NCBI GenBank assembly: GCA_018813785.1
Contig: JAHJAU010000019.1
Coordinates: 1-33,119 of the forward strand
Source: Patescibacteria group bacterium
GTDB taxonomy: Bacteria; Patescibacteriota; Patescibacteriia; SG8-24
Length of the DNA: 33,119 bases
Direction: 5' to 3'
Below are positions 8,418 through 17,970 of this stretch, piece by piece. The position numbers and the translations under genes were made by a program. A model generated the notes under the pieces. That model worked only from the letters and a program-made list of their open reading frames with translations, did no database searches and was not told the DNA's origin. The number at the start of each line of letters is the position of its first letter. Within the stretch, counting starts at the first letter, position 1.

Positions 8418-9374
8418 ATGGCTAAAGCTAAAAAAATAGATAAGACCCCGCCAGGATTTCAAGTAATCGAGTCCGAAGGAATGACTTGGATTAATGTCTC
8501 CAAGCCCACGACTAATACGCTTAAAATCCTGCAAAAACGCTATCCATTTTTCTTGGATATCGATCTGGGAGATTGTTTGCCGCCATTTCAACGTCCCAAA
8601 CTCCTGGAGCGCAATGATTACCTGTTCATGGTTCTTCTTTATCCAACCTATGACCGACAGGAAAAAACGGTGCGACCAGTTGAGGTAGACTTTTTTGTTG
8701 GTCGCGATTTTGTGGTAACGAGTCATGTTGAGATGTTAGAACCGCTCGTCCAACTAGCCCGAGATTGTATCAGAGACGATCATGCCTGTGATTTACGGCT
8801 TGGTGCTGATCCACCAACCATGATGTTCAATATCCTGCACGAACTGTTAGTTTCGGTTTTCCCAATTTTAACCAGGATGACCAACGACATTCTGCTCGCG
8901 GAGCGTCAAATTTTTGATGAGTCCGGTCATAATACTATTCGATCAATTTTACGCATCAAATCAAATATCGTGCAATGTCGCCAAGCCATGCAAGGCCATA
9001 AGATGGTTATCAGAAAATTTGTTCAGCGCGGCCAGAAACTTTTTGCTATGGATAACATGGATATATACTACGAAGACTTGATCGGCCACACCAAAGAAAT
9101 CTGGGATTATCTGGAAAATGACAAAGACACGATCAGCGCCGTCTATGATTCTCACACTTCGTTAGTGACCCATAACACCAGCCAAGCTTCGCAACGTTTA
9201 GCTGCGTTGGCGCTGATCATCTTTCCAACCACGCTGATTGCCGCGATCTTCGCCATGGGAGCGGAAAATATGCCGATTAAGGGGCATCCTTATGATTTTG
9301 AAATCATGCTAGCGTTGGTGCTGGTCACGATGCTCGGTACGATTTCGTTTCTAAAGTGGAAACGCTGGTTATAA
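8418..9374 (+). CDS. CorA-family divalent cation transporter-like protein
   Basis: CorA-like N-terminal cytoplasmic domain and two C-terminal TM helices: LIIFPTTLIAAIFAMGAENMPIKG...FEIMLALVLVTMLGTISFLKWKRW. The GMN motif position reads AMG. Confidence 0.85.
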   Translation: MAKAKKIDKTPPGFQVIESEGMTWINVSKPTTNTLKILQKRYPFFLDIDLGDCLPPFQRPKLLERNDYLFMVLLYPTYDRQEKTVRPVEVDFFVGRDFVVTSHVEMLEPLVQLARDCIRDDHACDLRLGADPPTMMFNILHELLVSVFPILTRMTNDILLAERQIFDESGHNTIRSILRIKSNIVQCRQAMQGHKMVIRKFVQRGQKLFAMDNMDIYYEDLIGHTKEIWDYLENDKDTISAVYDSHTSLVTHNTSQASQRLAALALIIFPTTLIAAIFAMGAENMPIKGHPYDFEIMLALVLVTMLGTISFLKWKRWL

Positions 9375-9420
9375 AAACACCGAACTTTTAACTGATTATT
9401 AATTAAGTTCGGTGTTTTTT
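9374..9420. terminator. Terminator hairpin (potentially bidirectional)
   Basis: AAAACACCGAACTT...AAGTTCGGTGTTTTTT. Confidence 0.75.
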
Positions 9421-9505
9421 ATTAAGCAATTACTGGTTGCTGGGCTTGGCTCTACGTCTTACCCGATACTCTTTTGACAACGAGCACGCCGACTGCCGGT
9501 TCTTT

Positions 9506-10939
9506 TTATTTGCGTTTAATGATCGGCCCATCTGGTGTGTCTTCAATCACAAAACCCTTGACCAAAAGAGTATTGCGAATAATATCCGCCTCATTAAAAC
9601 TCTTGTCTTTGCGCGCTTGCTCTCGCCGATCCATTAATAGTCGAATACTGGCTGGAATATCCTTATCATCAAGACTACGACCAAATGTCAGACCTAAAAT
9701 ATTATCGATTATTATCAGTAACTTTTCCGCTCCAGTTTTTTCCGCTCCGGTCATTTCTTCTTTGCTTATTCGTTCATTGGCTGCCTTCACAAAATCGAAC
9801 AGAACTGCCAAAGCTTCAGCAATATTTAAATCATCATCCAGAGCAGCCTGAAAATTTCTTGATATATCAGCTGAATGCCCAGCACTTCGACCCTTCTTTT
9901 TAGGCGCATAGCGAGACAATGTATCTGCAAATGTATCCAATCGCTCTAGAGCCGACCGAGCTGACTCCAATCCATGTTCAGTAAAATTTAACGGCTGGCG
10001 ATAATGCGACGACAATAAAAGATATCTAATCTCCCGACTGCCGTGACCTTTCTCCAACAACTGATCTAGAGTTAAAAAATTTCCAAAAGATTTTGACATC
10101 TTATCACCTTCAACCATGAGATGGGTGACGTGTAGCCAATAGCGGGCAAATTCCTCGCCGGTCGAGCACTCACTCTGCGCAATTTCACATTCATGATGCG
10201 GAAACTTATTATCTTCACCACCAGTGTGGATATCAATCGTCTGACCAAGATACTTAATCGCCATAGCCGAACACTCGATATGCCAGCCTGGATAACCCTT
10301 TCCCCAGGGAGCCTCCCATTGCATAAGATGGTGCGGATTGTGAATCCACAGAGCAAAGTCAGCCGGACTTCGTTTTTCATCCCTAACTTCAATGCGCGCG
10401 CCTGGACTAAGCTTTTCTATTTTATTACCGGACAATTTACCGTAATCCCTAAAAGTTCCGACATCAAAATAAACGCTGACACCACCATCGTCATGTTTCA
10501 CTTTGTAAGCATGACCACGTTCAATTAGTTGGCCAATCATCTTAATCATTTCGTCGACATGTTCTGATGCTTTGGGATAAACATGAGCTCGCCTGATATT
10601 TAAACGATCGATGTCTCGAAAAAAAGACTGAGTATAAAACGCTGCCACTTCTTGTGGAGTTTTACCTTCTTTCTTGGCGGCCGCCTCCATTTTATCTTCA
10701 CCGACATCAGCATCAGCCAACATGTGACCGACATCAGTAATATTCATTACTTGAGTCACTTCATTGCCTAAATACTCCAGATAACGCCGCAATAAATCAG
10801 CGAACAAAAAAGACCGCAAGTTCCCAATATGAACCTGACCATAAACTGTCGGACCACAATTATACATAGTGACTTTTCCCTTTTTTAAAGGACGAAAAGC
10901 CCGCTTTTGTTTAACAAAGGAGTCGTATAATTTAAGCAT
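9506..10939 (-). CDS. cysS: Cysteinyl-tRNA synthetase
   Basis: MLKLYDSFVKQKRAFRPL..VTMYNCGPTVYGQVHIGNLRSFLFADLLRRYL; WHIECSAMA; HTGGEDNKFPHHECEIAQSE; KMSKSFGNF. Confidence 0.97.
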   Translation of the reverse strand: MLKLYDSFVKQKRAFRPLKKGKVTMYNCGPTVYGQVHIGNLRSFLFADLLRRYLEYLGNEVTQVMNITDVGHMLADADVGEDKMEAAAKKEGKTPQEVAAFYTQSFFRDIDRLNIRRAHVYPKASEHVDEMIKMIGQLIERGHAYKVKHDDGGVSVYFDVGTFRDYGKLSGNKIEKLSPGARIEVRDEKRSPADFALWIHNPHHLMQWEAPWGKGYPGWHIECSAMAIKYLGQTIDIHTGGEDNKFPHHECEIAQSECSTGEEFARYWLHVTHLMVEGDKMSKSFGNFLTLDQLLEKGHGSREIRYLLLSSHYRQPLNFTEHGLESARSALERLDTFADTLSRYAPKKKGRSAGHSADISRNFQAALDDDLNIAEALAVLFDFVKAANERISKEEMTGAEKTGAEKLLIIIDNILGLTFGRSLDDKDIPASIRLLMDRREQARKDKSFNEADIIRNTLLVKGFVIEDTPDGPIIKRK

Positions 10940-11067
10940 ATAAAAAATGCTAGCACGGTCAATCGCTGGTGGCAATCACCGCTTAAAGTGCCAGCAAAGT
11001 GTAACTTTAATCAATTTTATATCCAGTAATTTTCTAACGACCGTTTAAAAGCGACCGTAACCAAAAC

Positions 11068-13284
11068 TTATGGGCAAGTGGTTGCGGTAATCAATCCATT
11101 TTTAACAGTGATTGTACAAGCACCGGAATTATCAGCCCGCCTCACGTTTATAACAGATGTAAGTCCAGCCGTGCCATCATTGCTGTAATAACTGGTTCCA
11201 TGGATAGATCCGCTAACATCCAATTTGTAGCTGGGGTTAGTAGTGCCGATACCCAAGTTACCGTCATTATTGAGACGCATTCTTTCTCCGGTAGCGCCAT
11301 TATTTGCTGTGTGAAAAACTAACGAGCCATCCTGAGCAAATCGATCTACATCGGTTAAAAGAGCACCAATAAGACCCGCGGAAACATGGGTTCCAGCGTT
11401 ACTTTCCATAGAAAAATTTATTGACGCGCCAATTCCCGGAGCAACAATAGCATCAGAGCCGCGATGTATGCTCACTATAGTCTGAAGAGTGTTGCCGGAA
11501 GGATGGTGCCAATTACCTACTGAAATACCAGGATTGTTTCCGCCCCCCTCTATACGAGCGCCATAATTATCAGCACTAACTGCTTCCAGGGCGTAGCCAT
11601 TACTTGTGTTAAGAGCTCTCAATGTTGGCCAAATTGATTGACCTTCGACATGAACGGTGTACCTATTGGCGGCAACCACTTCAAGTTTGGCGTCACCTGT
11701 TATATCGCCACCAATTCTAATATTACCTAATCCATCGATAAGAAAATCATTAGTGGATCCATTACGTCGAAGAATAAAATCTTCGCTGGAGTTGCTCATC
11801 CCTAAAAACCATTTTTCGACACCTAAACGACTTAGAGCTGTTCCGGTCCAACTAAATACTGCATCGCTGTCATTTAGTCTGATTTCCGGCAATGAAGCGT
11901 CGCTAATGTCTAATTTATATCCAGGTGTTGAAGTACCCAGACCGACGTAGCCGCTATTATTTATCACTAATCGCTGATTGCTGCCACCGGTCCAAAACTT
12001 AACGGAACCTGAAGCGTTTGAAGCGACAATATTAATCCCATTGGCCGCACCGTTCGTTACAGTTAATGCATTAGGTTGAATATAGCCGGCCGCCGGAAAT
12101 CCGCTACCATACATTGTAAGATACGAATTATTGGCGCCGTTGTTCAAAATAAAACCAGTGCTGACCGATGCGCCAGCACTATTATTAGCCAATCGAAGAT
12201 TGGTTGCCGCGTCCTGATTTTTTACAACATCCAACAAAACTAAAGGAGCAGTCGTTCCGATTCCCACGTTTGTTCCATCATCGAATATTTGAGAATTGCC
12301 CAGAGTTGAAGCGGCAGTAAATTTAGCGATCCGATTAGCTGTACCACTCCCACCGATATTGCCTATCGGCTGCCAAGAGGCGTTACCTAACGCATCAGAA
12401 ACCAGCGCTAACCCAGCTCCAGCGCCAACCGGTAACCGCAATCCTCCTTCGGCGATAATAACACCTGAGGCAGTAATGTCCCCTTCGGAAATAAACTCCT
12501 CGCCCTGAACAATTCCGTAAACATCAACTGTAATGTCCGCACCAGCACCCCAATTGCCGATATTCAGCTTGGATACGCCGGCGCTATCCACTCGGATCGC
12601 CATACCGTTCGCCATATAAATATCACCACTGCCCACGGTCAAATCACCAGAAGTCAAAGTAAAACTTCCAGAAATATTCGGATTAGCTCCGATTTGTGGC
12701 GATGCTCCAACCGGTGGACTAAGAAGTATATATGGCGTTGAACAAGTATCAGCACAAACATTCCAAGTTAAACCTGCCGGACAAACTCGATTAGGAACAC
12801 AAGTTCCGCCAGGAAATCCTGGTTTGGGCGTACTACATAAAGTCGTCCCAGCTGGACAAGACCAAGCACCACAACGACTGGAATAGGCACTATTCTCGGC
12901 GCATTCCGGTTCAGCGTCAGTTGCCCGACCAGCTACACACACTCCTGCCACTACTGTTTGCTGAATAGTGCAACCAGAGCAGGGAAAATCGGGTGTGTTG
13001 CATTCACAAGAACCTGTATCACAGTTATGTCTCTGGTTGGCGGCACAAGGTCGCGGATCAGAATAACAAGCTCCGAGTGCGTAGAGTTGCGGTGAAATAC
13101 AGGTTACACCCGGACCGGAAGTTGGACAGGCGCAAGTAACTTGAGTGCTGTTAAACGGACAATATAGTGCCTGAGCTGATGGAACCAAAATAAAAAATGC
13201 AGCTATTGCGAAAGCAACGACGAAAAATAGACCGAGGATGGTGTTCTTTATTTTGAATAGCTGCACATTGATCATATGGCCCAC
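11068..13284 (-). CDS. Secreted/surface protein with Cys-rich N-terminal region and phage tail-fibre-like GxGTxxPxxxLD repeats
   Basis: N-terminal TM/signal (FFVVAFAIAAFFILVPSAQA); Cys-rich segment; repeated NVGIGTTAPLVLLDV, YVGLGTSTPGYKLDIS, NLGIGTTNPSYKLDVSG. Confidence 0.8.
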   Translation of the reverse strand: MGHMINVQLFKIKNTILGLFFVVAFAIAAFFILVPSAQALYCPFNSTQVTCACPTSGPGVTCISPQLYALGACYSDPRPCAANQRHNCDTGSCECNTPDFPCSGCTIQQTVVAGVCVAGRATDAEPECAENSAYSSRCGAWSCPAGTTLCSTPKPGFPGGTCVPNRVCPAGLTWNVCADTCSTPYILLSPPVGASPQIGANPNISGSFTLTSGDLTVGSGDIYMANGMAIRVDSAGVSKLNIGNWGAGADITVDVYGIVQGEEFISEGDITASGVIIAEGGLRLPVGAGAGLALVSDALGNASWQPIGNIGGSGTANRIAKFTAASTLGNSQIFDDGTNVGIGTTAPLVLLDVVKNQDAATNLRLANNSAGASVSTGFILNNGANNSYLTMYGSGFPAAGYIQPNALTVTNGAANGINIVASNASGSVKFWTGGSNQRLVINNSGYVGLGTSTPGYKLDISDASLPEIRLNDSDAVFSWTGTALSRLGVEKWFLGMSNSSEDFILRRNGSTNDFLIDGLGNIRIGGDITGDAKLEVVAANRYTVHVEGQSIWPTLRALNTSNGYALEAVSADNYGARIEGGGNNPGISVGNWHHPSGNTLQTIVSIHRGSDAIVAPGIGASINFSMESNAGTHVSAGLIGALLTDVDRFAQDGSLVFHTANNGATGERMRLNNDGNLGIGTTNPSYKLDVSGSIHGTSYYSNDGTAGLTSVINVRRADNSGACTITVKNGLITATTCP

Positions 13285-13371
13285 TTTAGCAGCCTCGAGC
13301 CGAAGTTAATGTTTAACTTAGACAACAGCGCTGCGCTATTTAATAAAATCAATTAATCATCTGACCAAACT

Positions 13372-14733
13372 CTATCGACAACAAGTAAACTGGATACCAC
13401 TGGTCACGTTACAGGATACTCCGGTTCCACGACCGCCGGTTAATTGATTAAAAATCCAATACCGGGCGTAAGAAGATGCTGCCGCCGAAGTCCAACCTTC
13501 GCAATCATTATAATTCGACGTGTGTCCAGGTGGACCAGAGTTGATCCAAGCCACTGAACCATTCGGTATGGTACGAATTGGTGACGTGGCAACCGAGCAT
13601 CTAAGACTCTCCAGTATTTCTGCCGATGTGCAAACATGCGCTCCTGGATAGTCAGTTACACATCGACTATTCACGTCATAATAACCGGAAACGTCCTGCG
13701 GGCGATATCTACCATCACCACTTAAACCACCGCTGACAGTTAAGCCAGTGAAAACCGCGCCAAAACAACCTTCACTGCGCAAGGATCCCTTAGCCCAAAC
13801 ATCTCCAGTGACATCCACAGTGAAACGATCGGTGTAACCAGCGGCTGGCACACCAAAATAATCATACGACCTCAGCCATAATAAATAATCTAGATCCGGA
13901 TCAGCATAATAAACCCCGCCGGGATTACTTCCATCAAATCTAGCCACGCCATAGAGAAGGTAATTACTCGTACCATTCAAGGCCATTTGATAATTGGTCG
14001 AACCAATTGATAACCAAGAGCTAAGCTGACCAGCGCCAGCCGCATAAAGATTTCCACTTCGATCAAGAGAAAAACGCCGATAAGTATTATTTTCTCCTAT
14101 CGCAGGATAATCAGTATAACTAGCATCAAAACGAATAAAATAATCATCACTATCCATGTAATAAGTATAGGGTGCTGGTCCGTCCAAATAACGAGCCACG
14201 CCGTATAACAAGTATTGACCGTCACCGGTGCCACCTAAATCAAGCAAAGTATCACCAAGATAAAACTGACCATCGATATTGATAGAGGTATCCTGTTGTT
14301 TAACCGGCCACAAGCCCGGCGGTTCACCAGCAATGATCGTCGCATCTCGATTCCAAATAGTTACCGGAATGTTACCTTCAGCCGGTCCACCCGGTGGCTC
14401 AGCAAACTCAGCCGCCCAAACCACTTTGACTGCGTATCCCACCAAAAGAACGGCTGACAATAATAAAATAAAAACTAACGCTAAATCAAAGCGTGGTTTT
14501 GGCTGACAAAATTTTATCGTGCTGCGTTGAGCAGTCCGATTTTGATTAATCGCTTTGGTCTGACAATGAGACATCTTTTGTGATGTGGCTTTTTTCTTCT
14601 CAGGGCGAACCGTTTTTTTAACCTTAGCTGCCTGGTGCAGCTTAGATTTAGTTACACCTTTGCGAACCTTGAGGCGACTCACTTTTCTCTGACCAATTGC
14701 TTTGGACTTGGAAGCTGACTTTTTCGTAGGCAT
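13372..14733 (-). CDS. Membrane-anchored surface protein with highly basic N-terminal tail and internal beta-type repeats
   Basis: Lys/Arg-rich N-terminus (MPTKKSASKSK...), single TM LALVFILLLSAVLLVGYAVKVVWA, two YLLYGVAR... repeats, Cys-containing C-terminal domain. ATG at 14733 preferred over TTG at 14754. Confidence 0.8.
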   Translation of the reverse strand: MPTKKSASKSKAIGQRKVSRLKVRKGVTKSKLHQAAKVKKTVRPEKKKATSQKMSHCQTKAINQNRTAQRSTIKFCQPKPRFDLALVFILLLSAVLLVGYAVKVVWAAEFAEPPGGPAEGNIPVTIWNRDATIIAGEPPGLWPVKQQDTSINIDGQFYLGDTLLDLGGTGDGQYLLYGVARYLDGPAPYTYYMDSDDYFIRFDASYTDYPAIGENNTYRRFSLDRSGNLYAAGAGQLSSWLSIGSTNYQMALNGTSNYLLYGVARFDGSNPGGVYYADPDLDYLLWLRSYDYFGVPAAGYTDRFTVDVTGDVWAKGSLRSEGCFGAVFTGLTVSGGLSGDGRYRPQDVSGYYDVNSRCVTDYPGAHVCTSAEILESLRCSVATSPIRTIPNGSVAWINSGPPGHTSNYNDCEGWTSAAASSYARYWIFNQLTGGRGTGVSCNVTSGIQFTCCR

Positions 14734-14874
14734 AATCAAGCTAACTAGTGTCAATCATATCACATTAACCGCCTAAATTCGCTTCCTTATCCACAATATT
14801 TTTTAACCACAAACAAGACAAATTACGTATATAATTAATTCATGAGTCAAAATTGATCAGCTCATATTACAACT

Positions 14875-15528
14875 ATGCTAAATGATAAAATGGGCAGACA
14901 AAATAAAATGTTCCCGCTATTACTAGTTGTTGTTGCTATCATTCTGTTAACAGCATCTTTTTTATTTGGATTTTCACTGAGTACAAAACAAATGAAAAAC
15001 ATCTATGAATCGAATTGCGGGGATTCACGGATGTTACAACACTTGCTCGAAGCTGGTTATTTGCCACCGGAATTTGATCCGACTCGGCCGCTACATGAAC
15101 TGACCGGACAAGTAACAAAGGTTGATGCTGATTATATAGAAATAAAGGCCAAGCCAATAATTTTTGATGATCCAGTTATCTATACTGTACTAGTAACTTC
15201 AGACACTGCGATTATTAATCGAAAAATCAAAGATGAAAAACTTATAGAACAGGAGTTGGCCGCATTCGATAATACTCTAGATGCTTTCGATCAGGAATTA
15301 GGTGAACCGTTGTCTGGATCACCTATGTTGTATACTGAAACAGAGATCAATTTATCAGATCTAAAGATCGGCCAAGATGTAACTGTTACAACTGACGCCA
15401 ACGTGCGTAAGCATTCAAATTTTATCGCTCGTAATATAACCACGATTTTAGGCACCCTTGATGTAACTCAATTACCGCCACTACCTCCAGTGCCAGAGAA
15501 TTTAAATGAAGGGGCAATTACAAATTAA
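14875..15528 (+). CDS. Hypothetical membrane-anchored protein
   Basis: N-terminal TM LLLVVVAIILLTASFLFGFSL followed by a soluble domain with GQVTKVDADYIEIKAK...LKIGQDVTVTTDANV. Confidence 0.75.
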   Translation: MLNDKMGRQNKMFPLLLVVVAIILLTASFLFGFSLSTKQMKNIYESNCGDSRMLQHLLEAGYLPPEFDPTRPLHELTGQVTKVDADYIEIKAKPIIFDDPVIYTVLVTSDTAIINRKIKDEKLIEQELAAFDNTLDAFDQELGEPLSGSPMLYTETEINLSDLKIGQDVTVTTDANVRKHSNFIARNITTILGTLDVTQLPPLPPVPENLNEGAITN

Positions 15529-15573
15529 TTTAAATCGAAAATAAGGATCATTCCTTGCCGGTTTACCCAACTT

Positions 15574-15692
15574 AAATGAACTACCACGGGTTAAAGCCCG
15601 TGGTTTCTCGCTGTTCGAACTTTGTTCGTCGCCACGGGCGATACTCTCCATCCCTGGGCTGAAGCCCAAGGTTTTTCGAATGATGAATAAAA
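15574..15692 (+). repeat. Dispersed ~119 bp multi-hairpin repeat, copy 1 (REP/MITE-like)
   Basis: About 95% identical by eye to 28252-28370; contains hairpins ACCACGGGT-TAAA-GCCCGTGGT, CGAAC-TTT-GTTCG and TGGGC-TGAA-GCCCA. Confidence 0.85.
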
Positions 15693-15697
15693 CTAAA

Positions 15698-15723
15698 CAC
15701 CCAGCGTTATAAAGTGCTGGGTG
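15698..15723. terminator. Terminator-like hairpin
   Basis: CACCCAGC...GCTGGGTG followed by ATTTAATTTTT. Confidence 0.6.
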
Positions 15724-15770
15724 ATTTAATTTTTCCTAAATTTCGGTTATTGCGGTCTGGACTAAAAAAC

Positions 15771-16364
15771 TCAATCACCTCGTAATAAAACCATGCCGGT
15801 TATTGGCGCCACTACCCAAACAAACTTGGCAATTTCTGTAGCAAAAAACATGCGAGTTATCGGCGCTAAGTGACCGGCCGCATCCGGCGGCAAAAATGAT
15901 AACGTAATGCTGACCAACAAACCAACGTGAAAAATTGAAAAAACCAATACCTGCCACCATTTGCCTGCTGCCATGCTGCCAAATGTTTTCATTAACGCCG
16001 AGCGCGACAACAGGAAAAAAAGCAAAATAAACAGTCCAAGGAAAGCCGATACTTTAAAGGCAAAAATATTTCCAAATTGAATATCGGCGTTTGGGTTGGC
16101 TCGGCCGATCATCGGAGCATTCGAAACCACTGCCAAAGCCATATAAATCGAAACCAAGATAACAATGATTCGATCGCGACCCAGGGACATGCCATACAAA
16201 AAAACAGTCACGATAAAAAATATCACGATAAATAGATCCCAGGTTGGCGCCGCCCAATTAACGGACATGAACTGCGCTTGGATATAACCAACAAGACTGC
16301 CCGCAGCCTTCAGAAGGCTGGAGCCAGGATCGACCGCTGCTGTTGCTGCTATTAAAATGGGCAT
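15771..16364 (-). CDS. Multi-pass membrane protein, unknown function
   Basis: Several hydrophobic segments (LFIVIFFIVTVFLYGMSLG, VILVSIYMALAVVSNA, VSAFLGLFILLFFLLSRS, VLVFSIFHVGLLVSITLSF). Confidence 0.75.
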   Translation of the reverse strand: MPILIAATAAVDPGSSLLKAAGSLVGYIQAQFMSVNWAAPTWDLFIVIFFIVTVFLYGMSLGRDRIIVILVSIYMALAVVSNAPMIGRANPNADIQFGNIFAFKVSAFLGLFILLFFLLSRSALMKTFGSMAAGKWWQVLVFSIFHVGLLVSITLSFLPPDAAGHLAPITRMFFATEIAKFVWVVAPITGMVLLRGD

Positions 16365-16495
16365 TGCCCAGAAAGCGACTAACGTCGCGGTTATTCCTCC
16401 TTAAATCAAAGTCAGTATAACATAATGATTGAGGCCTGACATGAGGATATCCACAATCAAAATATCTAGTGCCTAGTTCAGAGGACATTTAAAAA

Positions 16496-17572
16496 CTATT
16501 CCCAATCTTCCAGTGCTTTCTTTTGCTGGCGGGATAATTTAGTCGGAACTTTAACTTTTATGGTCACAAAGTGATCGCCGCGGCCAGAACCGCGTAAATA
16601 CGGCACCCCCTTGCTCTTGAGACGCATCACTGTGCCTGGTTGTGTGCCAGCCGGAATTTTTAATGTGACCTGTCCATCGAGAGTCGCGGTTTCAATCTTT
16701 GCTCCAAGCGCAGCTTGTGGAAATGAAACTTCTTCTTCGCTATAAACATCGAAATCATCGCGTACAAAATTGGGGTGTTTTTTAACCCGAATATTAAGGT
16801 AAAGATCGCCGGCCAAACCACCCTTGACCGCCTCACCTTCGCCGCCAATGCGCAATACACCACCATCATTCATGCCAGCTGGAATCTTAACTTCAATTTG
16901 CTTGGCCTTTTTAACAATACCGCTACCACTGCAGACGTTGCAGGATTTTTCTGGCGTTTTACCTTCGCCGCCACAGCGTGTACAAGCTCGCACAGATTGA
17001 AAACTGCCCAAAATAGTTTGTTGTACAGTTTTAACCTGGCCGGTTCCCTGACAATTACCACAATTCACTAACTTACTTCCCTTTTGTGCGCCAACACCCT
17101 CACACTCATCGCAAGTTACAGTTTTATATGGATCAATAATTTTCTTTACACCAAAAGCCGCCTCCTCAAAAGTGAGCACTAAATCCATTTCAACATGTCG
17201 ACCACGTTTTGGACTGCGACCACCACCACCAAAACCAAAAGCCTGACCAAAGATATCGCCCAAATCATTTAGATTGAAACCCTGTGCGCCACCACCAAAA
17301 CCATTAAAACCGTCGAAACCAAAGCCGGACGCGTTGCTGCCACCCATGCCGCCCATCTGCTCGTACGTGCTGTGACCAAATTGATCATACTGAGCACGTT
17401 TTTTTTCATCACCGATCGTCTGGTACGCTTTATTAATTTCTTTAAATTTTTCTGCGTCACCGCCAGCCTTGTCTGGGTGGTGTTGATGCGCGAGTTTTCG
17501 AAAAGCACGCTTGATCTCTTCTTGAGATGCGTCTTTTTTTACTCCTAAAATTTCGTAATAATCCTTGATCAT
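16496..17572 (-). CDS. dnaJ: Chaperone protein DnaJ
   Basis: J-domain with HPD ([10 protein letters not shown]), G/F-rich region, four CxxCxGxG-type zinc motifs. Confidence 0.97.
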   Translation of the reverse strand: MIKDYYEILGVKKDASQEEIKRAFRKLAHQHHPDKAGGDAEKFKEINKAYQTIGDEKKRAQYDQFGHSTYEQMGGMGGSNASGFGFDGFNGFGGGAQGFNLNDLGDIFGQAFGFGGGGRSPKRGRHVEMDLVLTFEEAAFGVKKIIDPYKTVTCDECEGVGAQKGSKLVNCGNCQGTGQVKTVQQTILGSFQSVRACTRCGGEGKTPEKSCNVCSGSGIVKKAKQIEVKIPAGMNDGGVLRIGGEGEAVKGGLAGDLYLNIRVKKHPNFVRDDFDVYSEEEVSFPQAALGAKIETATLDGQVTLKIPAGTQPGTVMRLKSKGVPYLRGSGRGDHFVTIKVKVPTKLSRQQKKALEDWE

Positions 17573-17638
17573 TTACTAACAATCTAAAAAACTAACAAAA
17601 AACCAAAACGATCACTAAGACAGCAAGCTGAACGTAAG

Positions 17639-17935
17639 CTAGGCTGTTTTGAAACCCATCTCACTATCTGGGCTGGTTGCAGCTTCAATTTGACCAAAGG
17701 CTTCCTCGTAATGCTTCACATTCTCAGTAAGTACCGCCAACATGCGTTTCATGTGTCCTGGACTGACAATAACTCGAGCGTTCAGGGTGGCTACCGGTGG
17801 AAACAAGTTCATAAAATCGATGATGAATTCTTCTTTGGTGTGCGCGACCTGCATATTATTAGCGTAGGCACCGCGCAATGTCGAATCGTCAGCTTTAACC
17901 TGAAGTTGTTGTTGATTTGGTTGTTGAGGTTGCAT
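17639..17935 (-). CDS. DUF3467-family protein
   Basis: ANNMQVAHTKEEFIIDFMNLFPPVATLNARVIVSPGHMKRMLAVLTENVKHYEEAFG matches the DUF3467 pattern as recalled. Confidence 0.8.
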   Translation of the reverse strand: MQPQQPNQQQLQVKADDSTLRGAYANNMQVAHTKEEFIIDFMNLFPPVATLNARVIVSPGHMKRMLAVLTENVKHYEEAFGQIEAATSPDSEMGFKTA

Positions 17936-17970
17936 AAAAACTATTTAAATATAAAGACTGTCTTAAACTT

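Noticed and set aside
9474-9851. 125-aa plus ORF
   Set aside because: Antisense to cysS 3' end, which has unambiguous motifs.
16258-16488. 76-aa minus ORF upstream of the membrane protein
   Set aside because: Overlaps the membrane protein in another frame; no RBS or motif support.
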